From Pseudomonas extremaustralis (GTDB lineage: Bacteria > Pseudomonadota > Gammaproteobacteria > Pseudomonadales > Pseudomonadaceae), in contig NZ_LT629689.1 in the NCBI RefSeq assembly GCF_900102035.1, positions 5,862,501 through 5,926,500 of the forward strand: DNA of 64,000 nucleotides. Reading direction: 5' to 3'. The notes below the pieces were generated by a model. The model had not been told where the DNA came from. It did not search any database and saw only the letters and a list, made by a program, of their open reading frames with translations. Made by a program: the position numbers and the translations under genes. Positions 24,975 through 34,450 of this stretch are shown piece by piece (positions within the stretch are counted from its first letter, which is position 1; each line of letters starts with the position of its first letter).

Positions 24975-25646
24975 TCAGTTTTTTCGGTCGAAAAAGTTTT
25001 CCAGTGCAATGGCCGCCTTCGTCAAATGTTTGCGTACCAGTTCCTCGGCGCGGTCCAGGTCGTGGTGGGCGGCCGCTTCAACCATGGCCAGGTGTTCATC
25101 CTGCGACATGTGCTCGCGCCCCATGGCCGAGAGGTGAAAGCGCAGGTACCGGTCTTCGACGGACAGTTGCTTCTCCACCATTTGCAACAACTTGGCATGC
25201 GGCGTTTTTCCGTACAGGCACATGTGAAAACGCTTGTTCAATTCACCCAGCTGATCCATCTCCACTTCATCACTCATTTGCTGGATCAGATCCCGGGCCT
25301 GCTGGATATCCTCACTCGTCAAATGCGGAATCGAATACCGGATGGCAGCCGGTTCCAGTGCCAGGCGGATGGCGTAGTTATCCAGGCCATCGGCCTTGGA
25401 TATCTGCGTCACGATCGCGCCCTTGTAGGGAACGAAATCCACCAGTGCCTGTGCCTCGAGTTTCTTCAGGGCTTCGCGAACCGGCATGCGACTGACATTG
25501 AAGGTTTGCGCCAGTTCTTCCTGGCGCAGAACCTCTCCGGGGGGGAGACGTCCCTCCAGAATCGCCTGCTTTAACACCTGTTCTATCTGCTCACTTGCAG
25601 TCCTGTGTTGAATATCTCCGAGGTCACTTAGCCGTTTGCTTTTCAA
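24975..25646 (-). CDS. GntR-family (FadR/FCD) transcriptional regulator
   Basis: This 223-residue protein starts at TTG with AGAGAAG upstream. The N-terminal winged helix (about 15-80; LPPGEVLRQEELAQTFNVSRMPVREALKKLEAQ) is followed by an FCD effector domain (about 95-215) with metal-binding His/Asp candidates (LNKRFHMCLY, DEHLAMVEAAAHHD). FCD regulators usually bind organic acids or metal-coordinated ligands and often repress. It stands at the head of the halogenase operon, 30 bases before the methyltransferase, and diverges from a BenE-family transporter. A perfect palindrome at 25678-25698 is the likely operator. Confidence 0.88.
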   Translation of the reverse strand: MKSKRLSDLGDIQHRTASEQIEQVLKQAILEGRLPPGEVLRQEELAQTFNVSRMPVREALKKLEAQALVDFVPYKGAIVTQISKADGLDNYAIRLALEPAAIRYSIPHLTSEDIQQARDLIQQMSDEVEMDQLGELNKRFHMCLYGKTPHAKLLQMVEKQLSVEDRYLRFHLSAMGREHMSQDEHLAMVEAAAHHDLDRAEELVRKHLTKAAIALENFFDRKN

Positions 25647-25677
25647 ATCTACTTCTCTTTACTATCGGACAACATAT

Positions 25678-25698
25678 CCAATATCCAATGGATATTGG
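25678..25698. promoter_or_regulatory. perfect palindrome, probable GntR operator
   Basis: Left arm CCAATATCCA, central A, right arm TGGATATTGG: ten-base arms with no mismatch. A further overlapping ATATCCA lies just left at 25674. It sits 32 bases upstream of the gntR start and 49 bases upstream of the BenE gene, where one dimer could control both directions. Confidence 0.75.
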
Positions 25699-25746
25699 TT
25701 TTAGCACCGGTTTTCAGAGAATGCAAGTGAGAGCGGGAGTAACGGT

Positions 25747-26943
25747 ATGGGGGCCTTGGACAAGGCGAGAGCAGGGGCACAACGTTGGCCCGAAGAGGGC
25801 TGGAGCCTGATCAGCACCGGTGCCAGTGCCGCGCTGATCGGGTTTATCAGTACGTTCTTTATCGTGTTGCAGGGCTTGTACAACGTCGGCGCTTCTCCCC
25901 ACCAGGCGGTGACGGCCCTGGCGGTGCTGTGCCTGTTCCAGGGCATCATGGGCCTCGTGTTTTCCCTGGCCACTCGAAAGCCCTATACCTTTGCCTGGTC
26001 GACGCCGGGGGCGGCGATTTTGCTCAGCTATAACCAACCGCTGAGCGGGTTTGAGGAAGCGGTCGGGGCGTTCTGCATGGCGGGTGGGCTGATGCTGGGG
26101 ATGGCGCTGGTGCCGCGCCTGTCCCGCTACCTCGAGAAAATTCCCGTCAGCCTGTCATCCGCGATGCTGGCCGGGGTGTTGTTGTCCCTGGCCAAGTCCT
26201 TTGTGCCGGCCTTTGAACAGTACCCGCTGATCGTCGGGATGGTCGCGCTTGTCTGGCTGCTGCTGTTTATCGTCAAGCCACTGTTTTCGCTGCCGGTATC
26301 GTTGTGCGTGATGCTTGCCTATTTTTTGATCAAACAGCCACTGGGGCATGCTGTCGAAGTTTCCGACTATCGGTTCGAGTGGGTGGTCCCGGTGTTTACC
26401 CTCTCATCGTTCATCAACCTGTCGATACCGCTGTTTGTGGTCACGCTGTTCTCACAGAACATCCCCGGCTATCTGATCATGCGTAACAACGGCTATGCCA
26501 CGCACTTCCCGGGCACGCTGTTCGTCACGGGGCTGGCGACCTCGTGCGCCTCGCTCTTGGGCTGTCACGGGCTCAACCTCGCGGCGCTGACGGCGGCCAT
26601 GTGTGCAGGACCGCTGGCGTCGTCTGATAAGTCGCTGCGGTATATCGCCAGCTGTGCCGCTGGCGTCAGCTATTTGCTGATGGCGCTGTTCGCTGCCGGC
26701 CTGGTGAGCCTGCTGGCGGTGATTCCGTCGCCCGTCATCCTGGCCCTGGCGGCGTTGGCGATGTTCAGCACGCTGGCCGATGCGCTCAGGGACGCGCTCA
26801 AGCAGGACCTGTATTACCCGGCGGTCGCGACGCTGATGGTCACGGTGTATTTCCCCAACTTCTTCCACGTATCGTCATCTTTCTGGGGGCTGGTGCTGGG
26901 TACCTTGTTCTATCTGGCCTACAGCAAGAAAAAGCTGGATTGA
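25747..26943 (+). CDS. BenE-family (benzoate/H+ symporter-like) membrane transporter
   Basis: The 398-residue inner-membrane protein has about 11-12 hydrophobic helices. It shows BenE family blocks such as GLYNVGASPHQAVTALAVLCLFQGI, FAWSTPGAAILLSY and the FSQNIPGYLIMRNNGY region. The family includes benzoate importers, but substrates are mostly unverified. It is divergent from the GntR regulator and shares the palindrome region, so it may import a precursor or move the product of the adjacent operon. GGGAG precedes the ATG. Confidence 0.85.
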   Translation: MGALDKARAGAQRWPEEGWSLISTGASAALIGFISTFFIVLQGLYNVGASPHQAVTALAVLCLFQGIMGLVFSLATRKPYTFAWSTPGAAILLSYNQPLSGFEEAVGAFCMAGGLMLGMALVPRLSRYLEKIPVSLSSAMLAGVLLSLAKSFVPAFEQYPLIVGMVALVWLLLFIVKPLFSLPVSLCVMLAYFLIKQPLGHAVEVSDYRFEWVVPVFTLSSFINLSIPLFVVTLFSQNIPGYLIMRNNGYATHFPGTLFVTGLATSCASLLGCHGLNLAALTAAMCAGPLASSDKSLRYIASCAAGVSYLLMALFAAGLVSLLAVIPSPVILALAALAMFSTLADALRDALKQDLYYPAVATLMVTVYFPNFFHVSSSFWGLVLGTLFYLAYSKKKLD

Positions 26944-27062
26944 AAGCACCTGTCAACCTGCCCGCCGTCGCCCACTTAGGTTAACCTTGAGGATTCGCAA
27001 TACTATGTACAGCGCCATGACGCTACGTAGGCCTGTTCTCACTTTTTCATGAGGTCCAGATT

Positions 27063-28727
27063 TTGGCTCAATATGTCTTCACCATGCATCGGCTGGGAAA
27101 AGTTGTCCCTCCGAAGCGGGAAATCCTGAAAAATATTTCGCTGTCTTTCTTCCCAGGCGCCAAGATCGGCGTACTCGGCCTCAACGGTTCGGGTAAATCC
27201 ACTCTGTTGAAAATCATGGCCGGCGTTGACACCGAGTTCGAAGGTGAAGCACGCCCGATGCCTGAACTGAACATCGGCTACCTGCCACAGGAGCCGATCC
27301 TGGACCCGGCCAAGACCGTGCGTGAAGTGGTCGAAGAGGCCGTCAGCGTGATCAAGGACGCCCAGGCCCGCCTTGACGAGGTCTACGCCGCATACGCTGA
27401 GCCGGATGCCGACTTTGACAAGCTCGCCGCCGAACAGGCCAAGCTCGAAGCCATCCTGCAGGCCGGCGACGGTCACAACCTGGATCGCCAGCTGGAAGTC
27501 GCGGCCGATGCGCTGCGCCTGCCGGCGTGGGACGCCAAGGTCGAACACCTGTCCGGTGGCGAGAAGCGCCGTGTGGCCCTGTGCCGCCTGCTGCTGTCGG
27601 CCCCCGACATGCTGCTGCTCGACGAACCGACCAACCACCTGGACGCCGATTCCGTCGCCTGGCTCGAGCATTTCCTGCACGACTTCCCCGGCACCGTGGT
27701 TGCGATCACGCACGACCGCTACTTCCTCGACAACGTCGCCGGCTGGATTCTGGAACTCGACCGTGGCGCCGGTATCCCTTACGAGGGCAACTACTCCGGT
27801 TGGCTCGAAGCCAAGTCCGACCGTCTGGCCGCTGAATCCAAGCAACAATCGGCCCACGAAAAAGCCATGAAGGAAGAGCTGGAGTGGGTGCGCAAAGGCG
27901 CCAAGGCCCGCCAGTCCAAATCCAAGGCGCGTCTGCAACGCTTCGAAGAAATGCAATCGCAGGAATTCCAGAAGCGCAGCGAAACCAACGAGATCTACAT
28001 CCCGGCCGGTCCGCGCCTGGGTGACAAGGTCATCGAATTCAAGAACGTGTCCAAAGGCTATGGCGACCGCGTACTGATCGACAATCTGTCGTTCTCCATG
28101 CCAAAAGGCGCGATCGTCGGCGTTATCGGCGGTAACGGCGCGGGTAAATCCACTCTGTTCCGCATGCTGATGGGCAAGGAAACCCCGGATTCCGGCACCA
28201 TCGAGATCGGCGAAACCGTGCAGTTGGCCTGCGTGGACCAGAGCCGCGAAGACCTCGACGGCAGCAAGACGGTGTTCCAGCAGATTTCCGACGGTTCCGA
28301 TCAGATTCGCATCGGCAACTATGAAATCCCGTCGCGTACCTACGTGGGACGTTTCAACTTCAAGGGCGGCGACCAGCAGAAGTTCGTCAAAGACCTCTCC
28401 GGTGGTGAGCGCGGTCGCTTGCACCTGGCCTTGACCCTGAAAGAGGGCGGTAACGTCCTGCTGCTCGACGAACCGTCCAACGACCTCGACGTTGAAACCC
28501 TGCGTTCCCTGGAAGAAGCACTGCTGGACTTCCCGGGCGCCGCCATTGTGATCTCTCACGATCGGTGGTTCCTTGACCGCGTCGCGACCCACATCCTGGC
28601 CTACGAGGACGACTCGCAAGCGGTGTTCTTCGAAGGCAACTACACCGAGTACGAAGCCGATCGCAAGAAACGCTTGGGCGAAGCCGCTGCCCAGCCGCAC
28701 CGTGTACGGCACAAGAAACTGGCCTGA
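27063..28727 (+). CDS. ettA: energy-dependent translational throttle EttA (ABC-F ATPase)
   Basis: The protein is 554 residues from the TTG at 27063 (MAQYVFTMHRLGKVVPPKR, the conserved EttA start) with GAGG upstream. It contains two ABC ATPase domains with Walker A GLNGSGKST (about 40) and GGNGAGKST (about 358), signatures LSGGEKRRVALCR and LSGGERGRLHLAL, and the inter-domain linker plus arm. EttA binds the ribosomal E site and gates the first elongation steps according to ATP/ADP ratio. It is followed by a strong terminator at 28747-28778. Confidence 0.96.
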   Translation: MAQYVFTMHRLGKVVPPKREILKNISLSFFPGAKIGVLGLNGSGKSTLLKIMAGVDTEFEGEARPMPELNIGYLPQEPILDPAKTVREVVEEAVSVIKDAQARLDEVYAAYAEPDADFDKLAAEQAKLEAILQAGDGHNLDRQLEVAADALRLPAWDAKVEHLSGGEKRRVALCRLLLSAPDMLLLDEPTNHLDADSVAWLEHFLHDFPGTVVAITHDRYFLDNVAGWILELDRGAGIPYEGNYSGWLEAKSDRLAAESKQQSAHEKAMKEELEWVRKGAKARQSKSKARLQRFEEMQSQEFQKRSETNEIYIPAGPRLGDKVIEFKNVSKGYGDRVLIDNLSFSMPKGAIVGVIGGNGAGKSTLFRMLMGKETPDSGTIEIGETVQLACVDQSREDLDGSKTVFQQISDGSDQIRIGNYEIPSRTYVGRFNFKGGDQQKFVKDLSGGERGRLHLALTLKEGGNVLLLDEPSNDLDVETLRSLEEALLDFPGAAIVISHDRWFLDRVATHILAYEDDSQAVFFEGNYTEYEADRKKRLGEAAAQPHRVRHKKLA

Positions 28728-28746
28728 TTCGGGCGGGTTTGAACAA

Positions 28747-28778
28747 AGCGGAGTCCTTCGGGGCTCCGTTTTTTTTTG
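28747..28778 (+). terminator. Rho-independent terminator of ettA
   Basis: The stem CGGAGTCC / GGGCTCCG (with a CTTC-type loop) is followed by nine T, 20 bases after the ettA stop. Confidence 0.9.
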
Positions 28779-28794
28779 CCCACAAATCGATCAA

Positions 28795-28820
28795 TTGTGG
28801 GAGGGGGCTTGCTCCCGATA
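28795..28820. repeat. half copy of the GTGGGAGGGGGCTTGC repeat
   Basis: TGTGGGAGGGGGCTTGCTCC matches one arm and the loop of the palindrome at 11280-11323 and then decays. It is a solitary REP remnant in the ettA-gdhA gap. Confidence 0.6.
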
Positions 28821-28969
28821 GGGATTTCAAAATTGGTGCGTGACGCTATGTTGAAATCCCTTTTCGGGTGCGATAAATGCCTGTTTTTTGGGTTTATTTA
28901 TATCCAATGCACCATTTAAATTCACAAAGGCGACATTTTGCCCTGTCGCGGTGCGACATGAATTGATAA

Positions 28970-30849
<1,880 letters not shown>

Positions 30850-30919
30850 GACATTCTCCCTCTCTGGCGTTTGGGCCATGTTCGCCGCGCGTTAGTTTCA
30901 CTGGATGCCTGAAAGCGAC

Positions 30920-31276
30920 CTATTGCGAGCGATAGACTCTGCCCGCGTCGCGGTCTTTCTCCTGCTGCCAGGCGCGTTCGCGGTCGTTCCAGTGATTGTT
31001 CTTGTAGTCGCGTAACTCTTCGCTCTCGCGCATCGCCTTGCACTGGCGAAAGCCGTCTTCCCAGCCTTCGGCATACTGCCGATCCTGCAGATAGCGCGGC
31101 ACGTTTTTGCGAAATTCCCCGTTGATCACCCCGGCGGCCTGGCGACCGCTGCTGCAGCCGTCGTCAAAACCATCGGCAAAGGCCGGCGGATAGCCCTTGT
31201 CCAGTAACTCCTGATGGGTCGACTGGCAACCCGACAGCCCCACCACCGCCCACAGCATTACCGCATACCGCCACAT
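30920..31276 (-). CDS. small lipoprotein, function unknown
   Basis: 118 residues with a short lipoprotein signal and lipobox LSGC (Cys near 17). The mature part is hydrophilic with aromatic GWEDGFRQC and DGFDDGCSSGRQAAG segments, giving several conserved-looking cysteines. It resembles uncharacterised Pseudomonas lipoproteins. Confidence 0.75.
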   Translation of the reverse strand: MWRYAVMLWAVVGLSGCQSTHQELLDKGYPPAFADGFDDGCSSGRQAAGVINGEFRKNVPRYLQDRQYAEGWEDGFRQCKAMRESEELRDYKNNHWNDRERAWQQEKDRDAGRVYRSQ

Positions 31277-31368
31277 TGCTTGCTCCCTGGCCGTTTCACG
31301 GCTGATACGGACAAGTCTAGAAGGCGATTCGTTGGAGGGATGTGAAAGCGGTGTAAGAACAGTGTAGG

Positions 31369-31396
31369 CCTTGTGGCGAGCGGGCTTGCCACAAGG
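31369..31396. repeat. short palindromic repeat
   Basis: CCTTGTGGCGAG / GCTTGCCACAAGG form an imperfect palindrome around CGGG, between the chorismate mutase and lipoprotein genes. It is a further REP-like type, distinct from the two families above. Confidence 0.65.
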
Positions 31397-31416
31397 GTTT
31401 GGTTTTCCAGAGGAGG

Positions 31417-31722
31417 TTATGTAGTGGGGTTGATAGCCAGCCCGGCATGCTCATCCAATTCCTGGCGGATAAACGCTGCAATCATTGCGCGGTAGACCTG
31501 TTCAGTGACGTCTGGATTCGCATCGGCCAACGTTGCCAAATGACGCACCTTGGCGATCACTTGCTCAACCCGTTGTGGCGCCTTGACGTCATCCGTGTCT
31601 TTCTTGAAGCGCGCTGCCTGGGAGACATAGCGGCCGCGCTCTGCCAGCAGGGTGACGATTTGCTGGTCGAGGCGGTCGATGTTGTTGCGAACTTCTTCAA
31701 GCGATGTGCAGTTAACGGCCAT
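31417..31722 (-). CDS. AroQ-type chorismate mutase
   Basis: The start is the ATG at 31722 (MAVNCTSLEEVRNNIDRLDQ) with AGGAG upstream; the longer frame reaches into the preceding gene. The 101-residue all-alpha protein carries the chorismate mutase II pattern: VRNNIDRLDQQIVTLLAERGRYVSQAARFKKD. The family converts chorismate to prephenate; some relatives are isochorismate-pyruvate lyases (PchB). No salicylate genes adjoin, so the mutase reading is preferred. It lies 26 bases after the DUF4105 gene. Confidence 0.82.
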   Translation of the reverse strand: MAVNCTSLEEVRNNIDRLDQQIVTLLAERGRYVSQAARFKKDTDDVKAPQRVEQVIAKVRHLATLADANPDVTEQVYRAMIAAFIRQELDEHAGLAINPTT

Positions 31723-31748
31723 GTTATTGGGACTCCTGGAGGTTGAGG

Positions 31749-33602
31749 TCAGTAGTGATACCACTTCACCTCAAGCATCACTTCATTGACCGGCGTCGAC
31801 AAGTGGCTGTACTCGCGCTGGGCACTCAGGCGCAGGCCGAGGTTACGTGACAGTTCCCACTGTTGGTTCAGGCTGAGGCTGCGGCGCACTTCTCCATTGG
31901 TGAAGAAATCGCCCTTGGCTTCCAGGCTCAGGTTGCCCAGCGGGTTTTTCCACAGCAGGCCAGTGTTGAAGCCGGCGGCGGGGGAGATGGCTTCGTTGAA
32001 GTCGTTGTTGTGTTCCACGCGCACGGTGCCGAGGGCGAAGCCGAGCATGTCGTCGCGCAGTTGCCAGGTGCCGCCGGCGCCGCCGTTGACGTGGGTGACC
32101 AGGGTTTCGTCGTCATGTTTGCCCGGTACGCGCTCCAGGCCGCCAGTGACTTGCCATGACCAGGGTTGCAGCAGGGCGTTGCGCGGGGTCAGGGAGCGGA
32201 TGGTGGCCAGGTCCAGTTGCTGCAATTGCCAGTGGTTGCCTTCGTACTGGCGCAGTTTCATCTGCAGGATTTCGATCTGTGCGCCGAGGGGGAAGCCTTC
32301 GGCGTTGTCGTTGAGGTCGTGGTAGGCCATGCGCAGGCCGTACTCGCCGAAGGCCTTGTCGCCACGGGTGCCGATGCCGGCTTGCCAGGTGCGCGATTCA
32401 TGGCCGTTTTCCGGCAGGCCGGGGGGCGTGATCTTCAGGTCGGGCGCAGGGTTCTGGTTGATCGCGCGCAGCAGTTCATAGCTGCGCTGGGAGCGTGCGG
32501 TGTCGCGTTCCAGGCCATTGGCGCGGTAGCGGCCCAAGCGGTAGGCGGCGTCGATGATCAAGGCCTGGCGCTCGCGGGGCAGGGCTTTGAAGGCGGGCTC
32601 CTGCAATTGCTTCTGGTCGTCGCTGACCTTCAATACCCATTGCTGTTCGTCGCTGTCCAATGGCTTGGCGCGTTCGAGCAATTCGCGTTCACGGGAAGGG
32701 CGATAGTCGATTTTCTCCACCAGGCCGGCCTCTTTCACGGCCTTGACCGTATCGGTGGGGATGGCGGTCAGCGGGAATTGTTCGGTCAGGCGCAGGCCTG
32801 GGCGGGCCACTTGCAGCAACTCCAGCAGGCGGTAGGAGCAATTTTCGTCGAAGAAAAAGTAGTCGAACTGGATCTGCTTGAGCTCCCACACGTGCTCGAC
32901 CATGCGCTCGGTCTCGACCTGGGTGAGGTTGAGGCGGTATTCCCACAGGTCGCGGTTTTCGAGGCTGCGGTACTCCGAGAGTTTTTCCTGATAAGGCACC
33001 AGGGCGAACAGGCCGGGGTAGCCGCCCATCAGGCCTTTCCAGGCATAGAGGATGCTGTTGTCCGAGCCTTCGATATAGGCGCCGAAGTTGATCGCATAGC
33101 TGAGCAGTGCAGTGTTGTTGCTTTGCACGTCGGCCTGATCGATACGCAGCAAGGTGTGGCCGAACATCGACGACGGGCTGTTGAGGTAGGCCGCCGGGAA
33201 GATCATAACCGCACTATGGGGGGCGACGTCCTTGAACCATTGCTTGAATTCGCTGCAGTCCACGGCCGGCAAGTCAGTGAGGTGCAACTGATCCTTGAGC
33301 CAGCGGGTACGTGCGGGGTAAACGCATTGGGCGTGTTTTTCACCCAGGCTGGCCGGCGCGTACAACGCGTCTACGGTGGCCTTGAGTTCGGCATCCGGGT
33401 GGTGGGCGCCATCGGCTGCGAGGAAGAATTTCTTGTCGCTGACATAACTGCGCCAGCCACTGATCTTGCCGGTTTCGTAATGGCCCAGGGATAACCAGAA
33501 CGGATCGTTGGCCAATCGCTGCAAACGTTGATCATCAAGATGCGGGGCTGCGAACAGCGGGGCGCAAGCGAAGAGTGCCAGCCAGGCAAAGCGTTTGAGC
33601 AT
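31749..33602 (-). CDS. DUF4105 / Lnb N-terminal periplasmic-domain outer-membrane protein
   Basis: 617 residues with a Sec signal peptide (about 1-18, cleavage near LFA-APH). The first half matches the Lnb/DUF4105 periplasmic domain: PAAYLNSPSSMFGHTLLRID, YAINFGAYIEG and DENCSYRLLELLQVARP, with candidate catalytic His and Cys. The second half alternates polar and hydrophobic residues and ends in KWYHY, a C-terminal aromatic typical of an outer-membrane beta barrel. A cysteine hydrolase or transacylase role is suspected for the domain but unproven. Confidence 0.8.
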   Translation of the reverse strand: MLKRFAWLALFACAPLFAAPHLDDQRLQRLANDPFWLSLGHYETGKISGWRSYVSDKKFFLAADGAHHPDAELKATVDALYAPASLGEKHAQCVYPARTRWLKDQLHLTDLPAVDCSEFKQWFKDVAPHSAVMIFPAAYLNSPSSMFGHTLLRIDQADVQSNNTALLSYAINFGAYIEGSDNSILYAWKGLMGGYPGLFALVPYQEKLSEYRSLENRDLWEYRLNLTQVETERMVEHVWELKQIQFDYFFFDENCSYRLLELLQVARPGLRLTEQFPLTAIPTDTVKAVKEAGLVEKIDYRPSRERELLERAKPLDSDEQQWVLKVSDDQKQLQEPAFKALPRERQALIIDAAYRLGRYRANGLERDTARSQRSYELLRAINQNPAPDLKITPPGLPENGHESRTWQAGIGTRGDKAFGEYGLRMAYHDLNDNAEGFPLGAQIEILQMKLRQYEGNHWQLQQLDLATIRSLTPRNALLQPWSWQVTGGLERVPGKHDDETLVTHVNGGAGGTWQLRDDMLGFALGTVRVEHNNDFNEAISPAAGFNTGLLWKNPLGNLSLEAKGDFFTNGEVRRSLSLNQQWELSRNLGLRLSAQREYSHLSTPVNEVMLEVKWYHY

Positions 33603-33645
33603 AGGGGCAACTTAATTCGGAAAAAGTGAGACCCGAAGGGGAGGG

Positions 33646-33685
33646 GGTCCAAAAACGAAAACCCGCGCCTCGAAAGGCGCGGGCG
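33646..33685 (-). terminator. Rho-independent terminator of the DUF3015 gene
   Basis: On the minus strand the stem CCCGCGCC / GGCGCGGG is followed by TTTTCGTTTTT, nine bases after the stop of the gene at 33694. Confidence 0.88.
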
Positions 33686-33693
33686 GGTCGAGC

Positions 33694-34182
33694 TTAAGCC
33701 TGGGTAGCGTATTTCGCCAGGCGGGCATCACTTTTCAGTACGGCCAGGGTGTTGTTGTGCACATCGTCAGCCGTTACGTCGGCCTTGCTGAAGATTTGCT
33801 GGAAGTGTTCGTGAGTCACGGCCGCGAAGTGCTCGCGATCTTCCGGTGCAACGCCCAGTACCACCGCGTAAGTGGTCAGTGCTTCGCCGTTGCCCTTGGC
33901 CATGTCTTCGGACAGTTCGTTCATCATGCCGTTCATGGCAATCCAGGACTTGCCGCCGTAAGTCAGTGCGCTGTTGGTGCTGCAGCCGTTGGTGCCCGAG
34001 GTCATGCCGAAGGTGGCGTTACCCGAAGTACCGTTGGTGGTGGAGGCCAGGAAGTGAGCCGGAGTACCGCGCTGGCCTTGGAACAGCATGTTGCCCCAGC
34101 CGCAGTTCGGGCCACCGGGTGCTTCAGCCATTGCATTGAGGGAGACGACGGTGAAGAGAGTACCGAGAAGGATCCGTTTCAT
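33694..34182 (-). CDS. DUF3015 family periplasmic protein
   Basis: 162 residues with a signal peptide (MKRILLGTLFTVVSLNAMA). The mature part begins PGGPNCGWGNMLFQGQRGTPAHFLASTTNGTSGNATFGMTSGTNGC, characteristic of the DUF3015 family, common in Pseudomonas. Function is unknown. Glycine- and threonine-rich start and two conserved Cys suggest a secreted, disulfide-bonded protein. Confidence 0.85.
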   Translation of the reverse strand: MKRILLGTLFTVVSLNAMAEAPGGPNCGWGNMLFQGQRGTPAHFLASTTNGTSGNATFGMTSGTNGCSTNSALTYGGKSWIAMNGMMNELSEDMAKGNGEALTTYAVVLGVAPEDREHFAAVTHEHFQQIFSKADVTADDVHNNTLAVLKSDARLAKYATQA

Positions 34183-34450
34183 AGCTTTTTTCTCTTTGTG
34201 TGCAAACCAATGGACAAGGGGTCAGGCACTTCATAGCGCCCTTGGGATCGGTTATTAGTCCAACCCGCGCAGTTTGGAGTTTAGGCACGTTCAAGGGGTT
34301 CCGTGATTTTTTATAAAACAATCAGAGTTTTCGCGATTTTTATGTAGGACGCATTCCACGCCCGTGCTTTCCCAAAAAGCGTGCCTTGCCATAGCGCGCA
34401 ACGGGGAGCCAGAATGCCGTCATCTGCCCCGCCTGATGTAAGGAAGCCCG

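Noticed and set aside
27039..28712. 557-residue minus-strand open frame over ettA
   Set aside because: Shadow of the ABC-F gene; no motif, no ribosome site.
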